The notes beneath the pieces are model-generated. The model was not told the DNA's origin. It saw only the letters and a program-made list of their open reading frames with translations, and did not search any database. The translations under genes and the position numbers were made by a program. Positions 22,301 to 31,560 of a stretch of 64,000 nt of DNA are shown here, piece after piece; within the stretch, counting starts at the first letter, position 1, and the number at the start of each line of letters is the position of its first letter. The stretch is from contig JACVVK020000014.1 of the NCBI GenBank assembly GCA_018292915.2, positions 2,252,001-2,316,000 on the forward strand, given 5' to 3'. Source of the DNA: Batillaria attramentaria (Eukaryota > Mollusca > Gastropoda > Batillariidae).

Positions 22301-23045
22301 ACATCTTGAAGCCAGTTCCCCTTTCTAACTTACCAGAATGGAACTTCAGTATAATGGTGTCGTACAACAGCAAAGGAATATCATCATATCCACACTTGGT
22401 CCACGCAACGAAGAGCCACTTTCCGCCTTCTACCTCTTTTAATTCAGACAGCTTCAGGTGGTCTGATCGACAGTCATCACTGTCTTGCAGATGAAAGTGG
22501 GGGAAACTGATCATAACCATCTCACTGGAGGATAATATAAAGCGCTCGACAGCATTTGTGTAGTGTGCATATTGTGTCTGTCCATCAAAAGCAAAAGTCG
22601 TGATGTAACCAGTTGTGGGTGACATTACGACCTTTGGTAGTAATGAGTTTCCTGACGTGTTTGTAACGATGAAGCGAAACCGGAGAAACAGTCTCCTGAC
22701 GTTAGAGTCAGCTTGTATTCTAAAAGACATCTTAGACGTAGTTGAGGGGACTACAAAGGGCCGAGCAAAAAGGTCTTCTTCGTAGTGATCCCAGTCCTCG
22801 TATGTATTTCCTCCCTTCATAGTGAGCTGCACGTCCGCAGTAACACTGTCGGGCAGCCCATCGACAAGTTCATAGTAAAAATGTTCAATCACTACAGAAA
22901 TAAATTTGTCTTTCGATGTGAATATTCGGAGAATGCATGAGTGCATTGTCGACGTGATGATGTCCCCACTGATTTGAAACACTCCCTCGTCCGGAACTAT
23001 GATTTCTTCGTCTGTACATGCGGTCAGGTTGAAATGGTACACCCC
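19302..23045 (-). CDS. GRL101-like LGR receptor, main exon (CUB-like, C-type lectin, LDLa, LRR, 7TM)
   Basis: One exon of 1,247 codons starts after an AG acceptor (23047-23046) in phase 0. Residues counted from the GTG at 23042: two CUB-like beta-sandwich regions (about 1-128 and 138-253); a diverged LDLa (about 265-298); a C-type lectin domain (about 305-437, WQWED near 387 and a Cys pair near its end); a diverged LDLa (about 474-542); three LDLa modules (about 547-578, 614-648, 653-687) with DGSDE-type calcium motifs; a cysteine cap and LRRs (about 690-895); then seven membrane segments (about 922-1200) with LDRF after TM3 and NPFLY in TM7. This is the type-C LGR plan of Lymnaea GRL101 and relaxin receptors, placing it as a plasma-membrane G-protein-coupled receptor of unknown ligand. 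GRL101 itself lacks the lectin and CUB parts as I recall it. The exon has no internal stop. There is no ATG at its start, so an upstream exon is required. Confidence 0.9.
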   Translation of the reverse strand, partial: GVYHFNLTACTDEEIIVPDEGVFQISGDIITSTMHSCILRIFTSKDKFISVVIEHFYYELVDGLPDSVTADVQLTMKGGNTYEDWDHYEEDLFARPFVVPSTTSKMSFRIQADSNVRRLFLRFRFIVTNTSGNSLLPKVVMSPTTGYITTFAFDGQTQYAHYTNAVERFILSSSEMVMISFPHFHLQDSDDCRSDHLKLSELKEVEGGKWLFVAWTKCGYDDIPLLLYDTIILKFHSGKLERGTGFKMFYSIHTESETPKKELDSGLFNCSVPHYDSFQLHFHCNLAIECVAGEDERDCPYTSTACGQGFIDAGNKCYRYVTVRKEITWYDAYEQCRSVSQRLVSPRTPIEWQNFKTILEFGKKTFGVFVGLTTSPSNMASMYREVWQWEDQTMAFYVNVRGHTLSKPTCAYVPPVYTDLLHPIGCSTPIYVHFLLCENDKHMYFTEKRDVIQAFINPPSVTTVIWIHRIALVTCPDRHVTRDFLSCDADAHCGVSHNMLSCSRATSGDMAMFACDSRSQTVHYTLVCDHRRDCADASDEAFCVFTACPERRCKNHQCVSDDQWCDGMQHCIDGSDEECVQFVSRVEPSVLPPAVVSLDGRGSYAIRAIHPDDHCPMTHFRCPQGYCLPVYLRCNGGYDCPGLEDERDCDKYACPGFYRCRASSVCLHTDHVCDGVFQCPQQDDEVLCTIKCPQACYCQGLAFVCNQTFPARSYPDLRYLDASGSGMTLNNLTENAYLVRLSLSACGLMTLPTITLPTLRWLDLSANALTSVNMQTFTILKNLRVLSLSANPLTSLTNGGDGWLHQNLHTVDLSLTKLDTYNGRVLATFPKVRSLNISHGALTAITQDGFLSTPDLQVLDVRQSPLEEFPRHLLTNLTSLDFVYASNFKLCCPVVIPKNLNLNNCHAPVDEITSCDDLLRSSAYRACLWVMGTMAIIGNVGSFAVRVLYKKNAKTGFHIFVTNLNLADFVMGVYLVIIGAADQVYRGKYLWNDRLWKGSVACSTAGFLSLLSSEVSALFICLITLDRFLVLRFPFSVLCFRTRSAMAASAVLWTVGFTLAAVPLLPVTSEWKFYSQTGICIPLPITRRSFRGQGYSFGVMVVFNFVLFLLIASGQALIFAAVRKNSLTKSNQDNQDATIARRLTTIVLSDFLCWFPIGLLGLLTSTGTPISSEVTIGIAIFVLPCNSALNPFLYTFNVFMEKRRKAAEARLLQQLIRKAGTVAVDTDRAKRRAIGLCSAETQTDTSE

Positions 23046-23050
23046 CTGAT

Positions 23051-23084
<34 letters not shown>

Positions 23085-23239
23085 TGGGTACTTAAGAGAC
23101 GCCCTCCCTCTCGCGGGAGTACAAGGCGCCTTACAATCAACATACACTCACACACCCAGAAACACACGCAACATGCCTCCACACATACATTTAACTACAA
23201 ACACATAATGTGCAGCATCATGCACGGGCTGCCCCTGGC

Positions 23240-23281
<42 letters not shown>

Positions 23282-24122
23282 CCAGCAAGGTGTTGATGTG
23301 GCAACAGTTATTGGTTGAAGCCTGTGAAGAGGTGGGTTTTCAGATTTGGTTTCAAAGATGTTGTAGACCGTGCGAGTAAACAGACATGTCAGCTAGTTTA
23401 CATGAGTTTCGGATGTATTGTGTTAGTTCAGGAGCACCTGTTCTTAGTGAATAATGTGAAAACACTTTTGCCTGAGTTTCAGATCACAATTATGATAAAG
23501 CAGATTCTAACCCGAATGTTCACACCAGAACTATACCCCCTAGTGCTAAAACAAAGATGTTGAATATTTTAGCTCTGCCAATTTTTGCGATTTCTTCTGC
23601 TCTGCATGTGGTCAGGTTGTAACGATACAGCCCCTAAGTTGCAGGCCGTATGAATAGTCAGACATACTAGGTGCACGTTTTTCACATGAAGTTCTGGTAT
23701 ATAGTATGTATATGAGCAGCACCCAAGAGCTTCCTCGCCTGGTGTGCCTGAAATCAATCAAAGCCACTGATGCTGATTAGAACGATACTCGAGAGCTAGA
23801 ATAGCTGGTGACCTCGGCACAAATAAAACTTTGGGCGAAAATGAGATGGGAAAAAAAAAAATTGAGCCTCAAGTATACCCGGGAACCTCAAGTGACCATG
23901 ATGTCAAATGTCTTCTTGTTCAGTAGTTGACGTACACTTCGAAAACCCTTATGAGGCAGTAGGAAAAAGTGACGCTAAACTGCTATTTTGGAGTAAGTTT
24001 CATTCTTTGACAACGGCTTGTCAGGTATCCAAAAAGGCTGCGAAAATATCAATTTAGGCTGGTTTCATTTAGGCCGAGAAGAAACCGAAACACTGTGTGT
24101 TCTCCCACACTCTGTGTCTCAC
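23046..24122 (-). other. Intron of the receptor gene
   Basis: Bounded by GTGAGA (donor at 24122) and CATCAG (acceptor at 23046), both phase 0. The tract before the acceptor is a (TTA)n microsatellite (forward 23054-23083) acting as the pyrimidine-rich region. It contains a (CA)n at 23243-23280 and the relic exon at 23580-23633. Confidence 0.65.
23580..23633 (-). pseudogene. Relic of the start of a receptor main exon
   Basis: After an AG acceptor at 23635-23634 it reads GLYRYNLTTCRAEEI, matching GVYHFNLTACTDEEI at the start of the real exon, in the same phase. Similarity ends after about 50 bases. Evidence of a former second receptor exon, or of a local partial duplication. Confidence 0.65.
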
Positions 24123-24557
24123 CTCAGAGTCTCTGTACCACGCTCTCCCAACGTCGCTAGTGTCCGGTTCACGGGGTGTGGTCACGTGTATGGCTGATGG
24201 CTGGGTGGTTGGATCGCCGTCACTAACTACAACCTGTGCTGTGACGTCACTATGAAGTTTGGTTGTCAAATGTTCTTTAGGCTCTTCCTCCAGCATGCTC
24301 AAGGTTGTGTAACAGCTAACTAACTTCTGCACATCAAGAGAACTAAGCGTAGTTTGGTACAGTGAGTATTCTGAAACCCCATCCTGACCAGACGGCACGT
24401 TTTCTATGCTCGTCCCAGCGTGATTTTTATCAGTGATGTTAGTATCAGTCTGGCGAGTGGAACTTGTCGTTTTGTCCGCTAAGTTTCTTTGTGATAGGAC
24501 TAAACTCGCCAAAGCAAAAATGAGAAAAGGTCGACGTAGTGCTAGCTTCTGTTTCAT
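24123..24557 (-). CDS. Signal-peptide exon (exon 1) of the GRL101-like receptor, copy D
   Basis: ATG at 24557 opens 145 codons: MKQKLALRRP, a hydrophobic core and SQ, then a Thr/Ser-rich glycosylation-prone linker ending WYRDSE. The exon stops at GAG/GTGAGA (donor 24122-24121) in phase 0, and the receptor exon 1.08 kb downstream begins in phase 0. Joining them gives a protein of about 1,392 residues with a signal peptide, as expected for a type-C LGR. Read-through beyond the donor meets a stop at 24069. The upstream block shared with other copies is interrupted by a LINE 3' tail and (CA)n at about 24589-24703. Seen: ORF, donor, phase. Inferred: the join, which RNA data would settle. Confidence 0.75.
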
Positions 24558-24588
24558 CGTAGGTCTTTGGACTTTAACAACTGATAAT

Positions 24589-24671
24589 TCAATTCAATTC
24601 AATTCAATATAACTTTATTGTCTGTCGATGGCAGAAAATTTTCTTCTGGCTCGCACACACACAGACAGACA

Positions 24672-24703
<32 letters not shown>
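24589..24703 (-). mobile_element. LINE 3'-tail fragment plus (CA)n
   Basis: An (ATTCA)n run followed by ATAACTTTATTGTCTGTC is, on the minus strand, the end of a CR1-like LINE with an AATAAAGTTAT-type 3' end and pentanucleotide tail. (CA)n follows at about 24655-24703. It sits within the conserved upstream block of exon copy D. Confidence 0.65.
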
Positions 24704-24705
<2 letters not shown>

Positions 24706-24819
24706 AATACTTATAGTCGTCTAGCAAGATGTAAGTTCTAAGTTGTAATCGGGTTTTCAACTCATGGTACCATTCCGAACAAGCAAGAAGGAAGACTGAA
24801 TCATTAAACTTTTATAAAG

Positions 24820-25370
24820 AACAAACATCCCCCCCCAAAAAAAAAAAACAAAAAAAACAACAACAAACAAACACCAAAACAAAACAACAACAAAAACCAC
24901 CACCACCACCATCAAAAGCCCACTAATAACGTGTATACAGAAATCCACAAACAACGGGCTGGAAAAAAACAAAACGAATAAAATTAATAGAAAATAAAAT
25001 AAAATTAGTAGAAAACATTAGCAGAAAATAAAATAAAATTAGAATAAAATAAAATAAAATAAAATAAAATAAAAAGAAAATAAAACTTTCCCCAGTGGTT
25101 AGGGATGGGGAAAATGTTTTACTACTAAACTTAAAAAATGCATACAAAAATCCACATACAACGGACTGGAAAACAAAACCAAAAAAAACAAAACAAAAAA
25201 AAAAAAAAACCAAGGAGAAACATCACCAACAACCCCCCCCCCCCCCAAAAAAAAAAAAAAAAACCTACAAAAACAACAACAACACAACAAGAAAAAAAAC
25301 ACACACAAAAATCCCGACAAAATTAAATTAGCAGGTAAAAAGCAAGAAAAGAAAAAAGAAATAAAATGAA
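24820..25370. repeat. A-rich low-complexity region
   Basis: Poly-A, AAAAT, CAA and poly-C runs. ORFs here are compositional. No gene. Confidence 0.85.
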
Positions 25371-25382
25371 ATTAACTAAAAG

Positions 25383-25554
25383 GTGGGTGGGTGGGTGTTT
25401 GGGGGTTTAACGTCCTTTTCCACCACATAGGGTGATATCAAAGACGGGGCAACGATGAAAAAGCCAGCACAAATATTTGGCCCCAGCCGGGATCGAACTC
25501 ACGACCCGAGCATTAGATGTCCAACGCTCTACCATTCGACCACCCCGGCGCCCC
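25383..25554 (-). mobile_element. tRNA-derived SINE, copy 4 (near full length)
   Basis: In reverse orientation: GTGGGTGGG tail, body (GTGATATCAAAGACGGGG), B-box complement (GGGATCGAACTCACGACCC) and A-box complement (CTCTACCATTCGACCAC). Confidence 0.85.
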
Positions 25555-25742
25555 GAAATTAACTGAAATGAAACTTTTCCCAGCAAAATACGAACAATAG
25601 GATATAAAAACAAAGAAAAGAAATGTAAGACGACCTGAAAAAAGAAAGGGCTGAAGTAAACATCAAGTCGTACTAACATGTCTCTCGGGGGGTTCTTTGT
25701 GTTTCGCAAAGGATTCGGAAAACTGGTCTTTTTTTGTTGGAG

Positions 25743-25748
<6 letters not shown>

Positions 25749-25810
<62 letters not shown>
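25749..25810. repeat. (CA)n microsatellite
   Basis: About 30 CA units. Further CA/GACA runs lie at about 26277-26333. Confidence 0.95.
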
Positions 25811-25811
<1 letters not shown>

Positions 25812-25869
25812 TGTAAACTGCGTTAAACCAGAACAAAGAAACAGAGCCGCAGTTTGAATGAGCATTGGC

Positions 25870-27380
25870 AGTTAAGTCCCTAGAATTTATTTTTTGTTGT
25901 TGTGGTGGTGGCGGCGATGTCACTGGTTGTATTTACAAACTTCTGTTTATTTTAATGAAAACCGAATTACGCATATGATTTCCCATTTCCCCATGATCAT
26001 CCCATTTTATGTTTTACTAAATATGACGTTAAGTGAGGGACGGCCATTTTTTTTATGTGTGACATCATACTAGTAATCCTTATTAAAATAGCCAGCTTTC
26101 GCTCATTTCGACGGACTTCTGGCATAACAGTCAGCGATGAACGCTTTTTGACTGCATGTGACGTTTCTCGGAAATCCTGCAACGAAACTGGAGATCGATC
26201 ATTTGCCTGTGACTGATGTTGTTGAAAACTACCGTTTCCTGTGCAGTCAAGTTCCTGCCCCCTCCCCTCCACACACAGACACACATACACAGACACAGAC
26301 AGACAGACAGACACACACACACACACACACACACCCTCCCCCTTCACCTCGCTGGGCTATCAGTACTATTCCGCCCGCAAAGCAGAGTTGTGTGCCTGTT
26401 ATCTACAGTCTGAAATACCCGCCCAGCAAGCCACATATTGAGTGATGGTGACCAGGGCTGGCTTCAGTCTGTGTGTGAAGCCAAGGAGTGTGCTGAACAT
26501 CCATATGATGCGAGGCATAGCCACGCCTACGAAGCCAACACACCTGTTACTCGTGCCCGAGGCCGGAACTGATAACTGCCAAGGTGTCTATTAACCGGAC
26601 ACCGTGTGGCGCCACAGTGCCCTGCACATAATTATTTATGTGAAACAGATGTGATTCAGAGTTTTCTCACGGCTGTGACGTGATCCCAGCTATGACTAAT
26701 CAAACCATCACCAGCTGTGATTGGGTGTTTCAAGAAGATTCTGACCATTCCGATTGGTTCGGGTTTTTTTTTTGTGTGTGTGTGTGGATACTCTACGTCA
26801 CACGGCGCGGAAAGATGGCAGCCACAACTTGCATAACGACATCGTGCCGGTTCAAAGATTCAATGCTAGATATACTGTAAATAAAGGGTTTCATTTGATT
26901 CACGCTGATCAGTTAGGGTAGTTTACACAACTCGCCAATGCAAATTTTCAGTGAGTTAACTGCTAGTGTTTTACGTCCGAAAACATCACCATGGAAACAG
27001 GGAGCGAAAGTGTGAGTTATGACTTTGCATAACCCACTCCGTGGTTTACACGTTCACAAAACACACTCCAGTTACGTCATTAGTCAACGATTCGTCATTT
27101 CAAACATTTGGAACCCATACTAGGCCGTGAGCCAAGGCCGTCTAAAACGCACTCCATAGCCCCTGAGTTAAGCATTTTTTTCATATAATGAAAAATAATA
27201 CAAGGCTAGTGTATGGCAAAATCAGTGTTGTTTCCGTGTCGGTCCGGTCGGGTTAATGAATACGGACCTAATGAACACTGACCAATTAGCGAAATTTTCA
27301 ACCAATCAGCGTCTTTAAAAAAAATTACTGCGGCAGGGACGTCCCTGACCGCGGCAATTTTAACCAATCATCGGGCTCAA
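25870..27380. other. No supported gene apart from upstream flank of the next gene
   Basis: The stretch at about 26098-26136 (CGCTCATTTCGACGG and following) recurs at 61470-61508. No ORF was recognised. 27300-27380 contains GCGGCAGGGACGTCCCTGAC, a small palindrome near the next gene. Confidence 0.45.
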
Positions 27381-27436
27381 ATAGCAGTGGCTGCGAAACG
27401 AAAACGAAACGAAACGAAAACACGGCTGACGCGTGT

Positions 27437-27989
27437 TTGGCTCAGGCGTCTTCGGAAGGTATTCGTACCAGATTGCAGTGTTCAGTTCACTTTGCAGGGA
27501 GTAAAGACACCACAGTTAAGTCCTTCACAGATCAAACATTTGCAAATACCCTTCGGTATGCGCAGCAATGGGGTTTGTTTGACTGTGCGAGCTCCCAAAT
27601 CGCGCGGACTTTTCTTGATTCAAGTCATTCCTGTCAGCGGAAAGCAGAGTTACAGGGTCTGGGATACCATCGATCCTGTTACCAACGATTCATAAGAAGA
27701 GACAGGTAAGTGGATGCTTCTTCGCCCGCAGTGCAGTCTTGATATTTCTGCCCTACTGACCCCAGCCGGTGGATTTTAAATTGATCTACACTGAGTATAG
27801 ATTTGACGATGATGCGATGCCAGTACTTGCAGTGTTTTCGGGTTGAGGGGGGGGGGGGGGAGTTTTGTGTGTGTGTGTTTGGAGGGGGGGGGGGGGGAGA
27901 TGAGAGGTCAGTTGGTAGACTCACAGGCGGGGAAAGAGTGCACAGGAACCTACATTAAACTAGAAAATGTGTGTGTGTGCGTGTGTGTA

Positions 27990-28026
<37 letters not shown>

Positions 28027-28357
28027 CTGAGTGCTTCACTCTCATAAAGTTTAATAGTGTTGGTGCACAGCAGTTTGTGAGGTATCAACTGTGAATTGAA
28101 ATTTTATATTTTGCCCTATGTACATGTACTTCACACCAATAACTATTGCTGATGCATCTATATAATCACACTATTTGTCATTTGATGTTTGTTACATAGT
28201 GTGTTCACTTTTCAGTTCTGTGTCTGTGGACAGGCTTGAATTACTTCAGCGTCAAGCAGAGAAGAGAAATGCAAGTGCGCCTGCTGACAGTGCAGATGGA
28301 TGTCTGATCCAGCCACCACCACCACCTCCAGCAAAGCAACTTAGAAGCTCTATCTAG
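27437..28357 (+). CDS. Short two-exon gene, GYHxxCY-motif protein of unknown function
   Basis: Exon 1 is open through 27437-27705, encoding a segment with CSVHFAGSKDT, a TFANTLRYAQQWGLFD-like helix and GYHRSCYQRFIRR. It ends at GACAG/GTAAGT (donor 27706-27707). Exon 2 is 28216-28357 after TTTTCAG and adds a coiled segment, a poly-proline run and AKQLRSSI, then TAG. The phases agree (2 then 1, giving AGT Ser), which supports real splicing of a 510 bp intron containing (GT)n(GA)n. No ATG is visible in frame: the frame is open upstream past 27311, so the true start may be in an earlier exon. The GYH-x2-CY motif resembles uncharacterised multicopy proteins of molluscs and cnidarians as I recall them. 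Function unknown; it could be transposon-derived. Confidence 0.55.
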
Positions 28358-28647
28358 CCCCCTGCAAACAAGCCTTCCTGTAGCAAACTCAGTGGTTTAA
28401 TAATAACATTAACAAACTGTGACTGTAAAGGAGTGGATTAGTTTTATTTGAACAACAGTCTTTGGACCAAATAGTAAACAAATTGACTGGCTTGGTTTTT
28501 TATTCATGGACTGATTTTTGGATTTTCCTGCTGGATGGTCATCGTCTGTGAAGCATGGACTGCTGGTGTTGTTTACTGCAGAAACTGTTCTTGCAAACTC
28601 TGTTTTATGACAAACTGTGACTGTAAAGGAATGGCTTTGAACAACAA

Positions 28648-28720
28648 TCTATGTTCAAGTTCAAGTTCATGTTCAAATTACTTTATTTATCCCTCATGGG
28701 GCAATTAAATGTTCGGACAT
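28648..28720 (-). mobile_element. LINE 3'-tail fragment
   Basis: Repeats of TTCAAG with ACTTTATTTATCCCTCATGG match, on the minus strand, the AATAAAGT end plus hexamer tail of a CR1/L2-like LINE. Only about 70 bp. Confidence 0.5.
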
Positions 28721-28910
28721 AAGGGACTAATTGATTGGCTTGGTGTTTTCCTGCAAGTGTTGTTGAAATGGCCTCTTTTGCTGAGTAAGCAGAGCTTGTA
28801 CTTAGAGTGGAACGTAGGCCCCCAGGAACCTCTCCTGGCCACCACCAAGAGGTGGAAGCTTACCTGTTTCGGGCACATCACTCGACATGACAGCCTATGC
28901 TAGACCGTCA

Positions 28911-29215
28911 TGCAAAATGTGTTGCTACACGCCACTTACTACACCCCACTTGCTACACCACTACACCCCACTTGCTACACCACACTTGCTACACTGCTAC
29001 ACCCCACTCAAGTTGCTACACCACTACACTACACACCGATACTCTGCTACACCCCACTTGCTACACCACTACACCGGCACCACTTACTACACTGCTACAC
29101 CCCACTTGCTACACCACTACACCCCACTTGCTACACCACTACACCCCACTTGCTACACCACTACACCCCACTTGCTACACCGATACTCTGTTAACCCACT
29201 TGCTACACAATAAAT
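28911..29215 (+). repeat. Minisatellite CTACACCCCACTTG, arm 1
   Basis: About a dozen units built from TTGCTACACCACTACACCCCAC and shorter variants. Three frames stay open because the unit lacks stops. The flank AAATGTGTTGCTACAC is also mirrored at arm 2. Confidence 0.95.
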
Positions 29216-29924
29216 GAATAATTTGCTACACAGCACTGACTTGCTACCCCAGTACGCTGCTACATTCCCTAAATACACTGCTACCGTGTGACTTTGCCAT
29301 ACATCACTTACAACAATTTTGAAACTCTGTGTGTGTGTGTGTGTGGAGAGAGAGAGAGTATCATGTCTAGACATTCCGTCAATCCGCAAAGCAAGCGAAG
29401 AAATAAAAAATGAGTGAATTTTATGTAACAAACGCCCCCCCCCCCCCCCCCCAACAAAAACACAAATATTTCACATGACATGCAATTGAAAGTACATGTA
29501 CTTTCTGGGTAACCTAAAAATGAAATACTGATATTGACACTTCAAAACTGACATACTGGAGGGTTTTTTTTTTTTACCCACATTATACAACAGAAATCAT
29601 GGAATAACAAAACAGGAATCAAATGTCATTTTTGTTGTACAGTCAAACGGTCATCCTAGGGACTGAGTCAAACTGGCCGTCTTAGACAGGTGACCGGCTT
29701 TTACAGGGTGCAATGTTCCGGCAGAAAACGTGCCTAACCTTTCAAACTGACATCCTACATGTGATCAGACAGGTCTAGCAAGTATACATGACACATGTTC
29801 CTGCTTTTAAATAGCGCAGAATTGCCGTGATTCTGTTACTAGGAATCAGTGTGTTTGACTTGTACCTATTAACAAATTTTTGTAAGTGTTGTATGGCAAA
29901 GCCACACAATAACAATGTCTTTAC
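29216..29924. other. Spacer between the inverted minisatellite arms
   Basis: Contains degenerate CTGCTACA units up to about 29285, (GT)n(GA)n, a poly-C run at 29436-29452 and otherwise plain AT-rich sequence. No gene. Confidence 0.6.
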
Positions 29925-30240
29925 TACAATACTAGGGTGTAGCAGAGTAGTGGTGTAGCAAGTGGGGTGTAGCAGTGTAGTAAGTGGGGCGTAGTGGTGT
30001 AGTAAGTGGGGTGTAGTGGTGTTGCGAGTGGGGTGTTGCAGTGTAGCAAGTGGGGTGTAGTATGTGGGGTGTAGCAAGTGGGGTGTAGCAGTGTAGTAAG
30101 TGGGGTGTAGTGGTGTAGCAGTGTTGTAAGTGGGGTGTAGCAGTGTAGCAACTGGGGTGTAGCAGTGTAGTAAGTGGGGTGTAGTGGTGGAGCAAGTGGG
30201 GTGCAGTGGTGTAGTAAGTGGGGTGTAGCAACACATTTTT
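29925..30240 (-). repeat. Minisatellite CTACACCCCACTTG, arm 2 (inverted)
   Basis: The same unit as arm 1 in reverse complement (GTGTAGCAAGTGGG and variants). It ends with GTGTAGCAACACATTT, the mirror of the left flank of arm 1. Confidence 0.95.
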
Positions 30241-31126
30241 ATATATATATGCCCCCACCCCCACCCCACCACTGATGATGCAACAGTCAAGGGATTGATT
30301 GACTGCACACATAACGTGACCTTGCAAGGATGTTGTGGTTGTTGTTGAATCTAAAATACCAACATAATTTTTTGTATGTTAATTAGGTTCAATTTAACCC
30401 CTTGTGTACTGATCTTGTCAATTCCCATATACAGTGCAGAATTTATGCAACAATTCATATGTCTATTAAGATTTGATTCTGTCCTTCCATTGTGCAAGAG
30501 CTTACAGTACACATAAACAAAAACAAAACATGATCCATGACTTTTGGTCACGGTTAATAAAGGGTTAATTTGAACAAACTCTGCTTTCTTTACTACTAAT
30601 AATATAATTTAGTGCAGCATAATTTGTGATTTGTTGTTTATTGCGTTTTCACTTTGAATACCGGTTAATGCCCTTTAAAAAAAAACTGTACAGAAATTTG
30701 CGCTTTAAAAGTGCTGCATCAGCAAAAAATGGCTATTTCTGCGCAAACACTTATCTTTTTTGAACACATATTACAACTGAAATGCATGTGCAAAATATCT
30801 GTTCAGGTTTTGACTCAGGGAATAAAAAAAACATCTTGCTCATTGCTCATTTAGCATCCGAGCTAAATCACATTTTTGTTATTTTTCGTTAACTTTAGAC
30901 CAAAATACCGAGTTAATCCTACCACTTATACACCGTAACAAAGTTGATTTTGAATCTGTATACAAAACTCTACCTGAAACACCCAAAATTTGTTTGCTTA
31001 AACGTAGGGCTATGAAATGCAAAACTAAGCTGTTTAGATGCGTTCGTCCCGCCGCCTATACGTCACGGCCGGTGCACAGTTATTTTGGACGGGGATCTAC
31101 CTAGCTAGCTGCCACACCTGTCAATC
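30241..31126. other. No gene seen
   Basis: AT-rich. A CGTCA-containing, more GC-rich stretch at 31045-31100 precedes the ORF at 31127 and could be a promoter. Confidence 0.4.
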
Positions 31127-31300
31127 ATGCCTCAGGCAAGTAACTCCGTGCGGAAAATTGGTTTTGTTCAAGAGGTATTAGAGTCAACTTTACCGGACAC
31201 GATAAACCACAACCGTTTCTATTTTGACTTTATCTTACGAATCTGCGAAAAAAATGACGACGGACTTGCTATACGCTTTAGCTACTCCGATGGAAGTGTA
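31127..31300 (+). CDS. Hypothetical first exon, unrecognised
   Basis: ATG at 31127 opens MPQASNSVRKIGFVQEVLES and continues to about residue 58, where a SINE fragment begins (31303). Composition looks protein-like and the upstream GC-rich stretch could be a promoter. No domain is recognised and no convincing donor is seen. May be a chance ORF. Confidence 0.25.
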
Positions 31301-31335
31301 TGGGGTGGGTGGGTGTTAGGGAGTTAAACGTTTAC
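31301..31335 (-). mobile_element. SINE tail fragment
   Basis: GGTGGGTGGGTGTTAGGGAG and then TTAAACGT match the tail end of the SINE family in reverse orientation. Confidence 0.5.
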
Positions 31336-31560
31336 ACAGCAAGGAAATATTACCTCATTATTTGCCGATTTGATATGCTGTCTGAATCCCCAGTGGGCAG
31401 AAATTGGGTAGGAGTTTTTTCCCGCTTACCAAATCGAGTCAACTTACGCACGGACTGGTTTACAGCGCCCGTCTTGCCTTCGGGTACATACGCATTCGTA
31501 ATATCACGTGTGCACGCTAACAATCCTGTTTCGAACAGTAGAGGCCGCGGAGTAGAACAC

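Noticed and set aside
19302..23042. Splitting the receptor into several genes by its short antisense ORFs
   Set aside because: The minus-strand frame is continuous over 1,246 codons with ordered domains. The plus-strand ORFs carry none.
28887..29217. CRISPR-like array (regular short repeats)
   Set aside because: Units are contiguous and variable, without unique spacers, in a eukaryotic sequence. It is a minisatellite.
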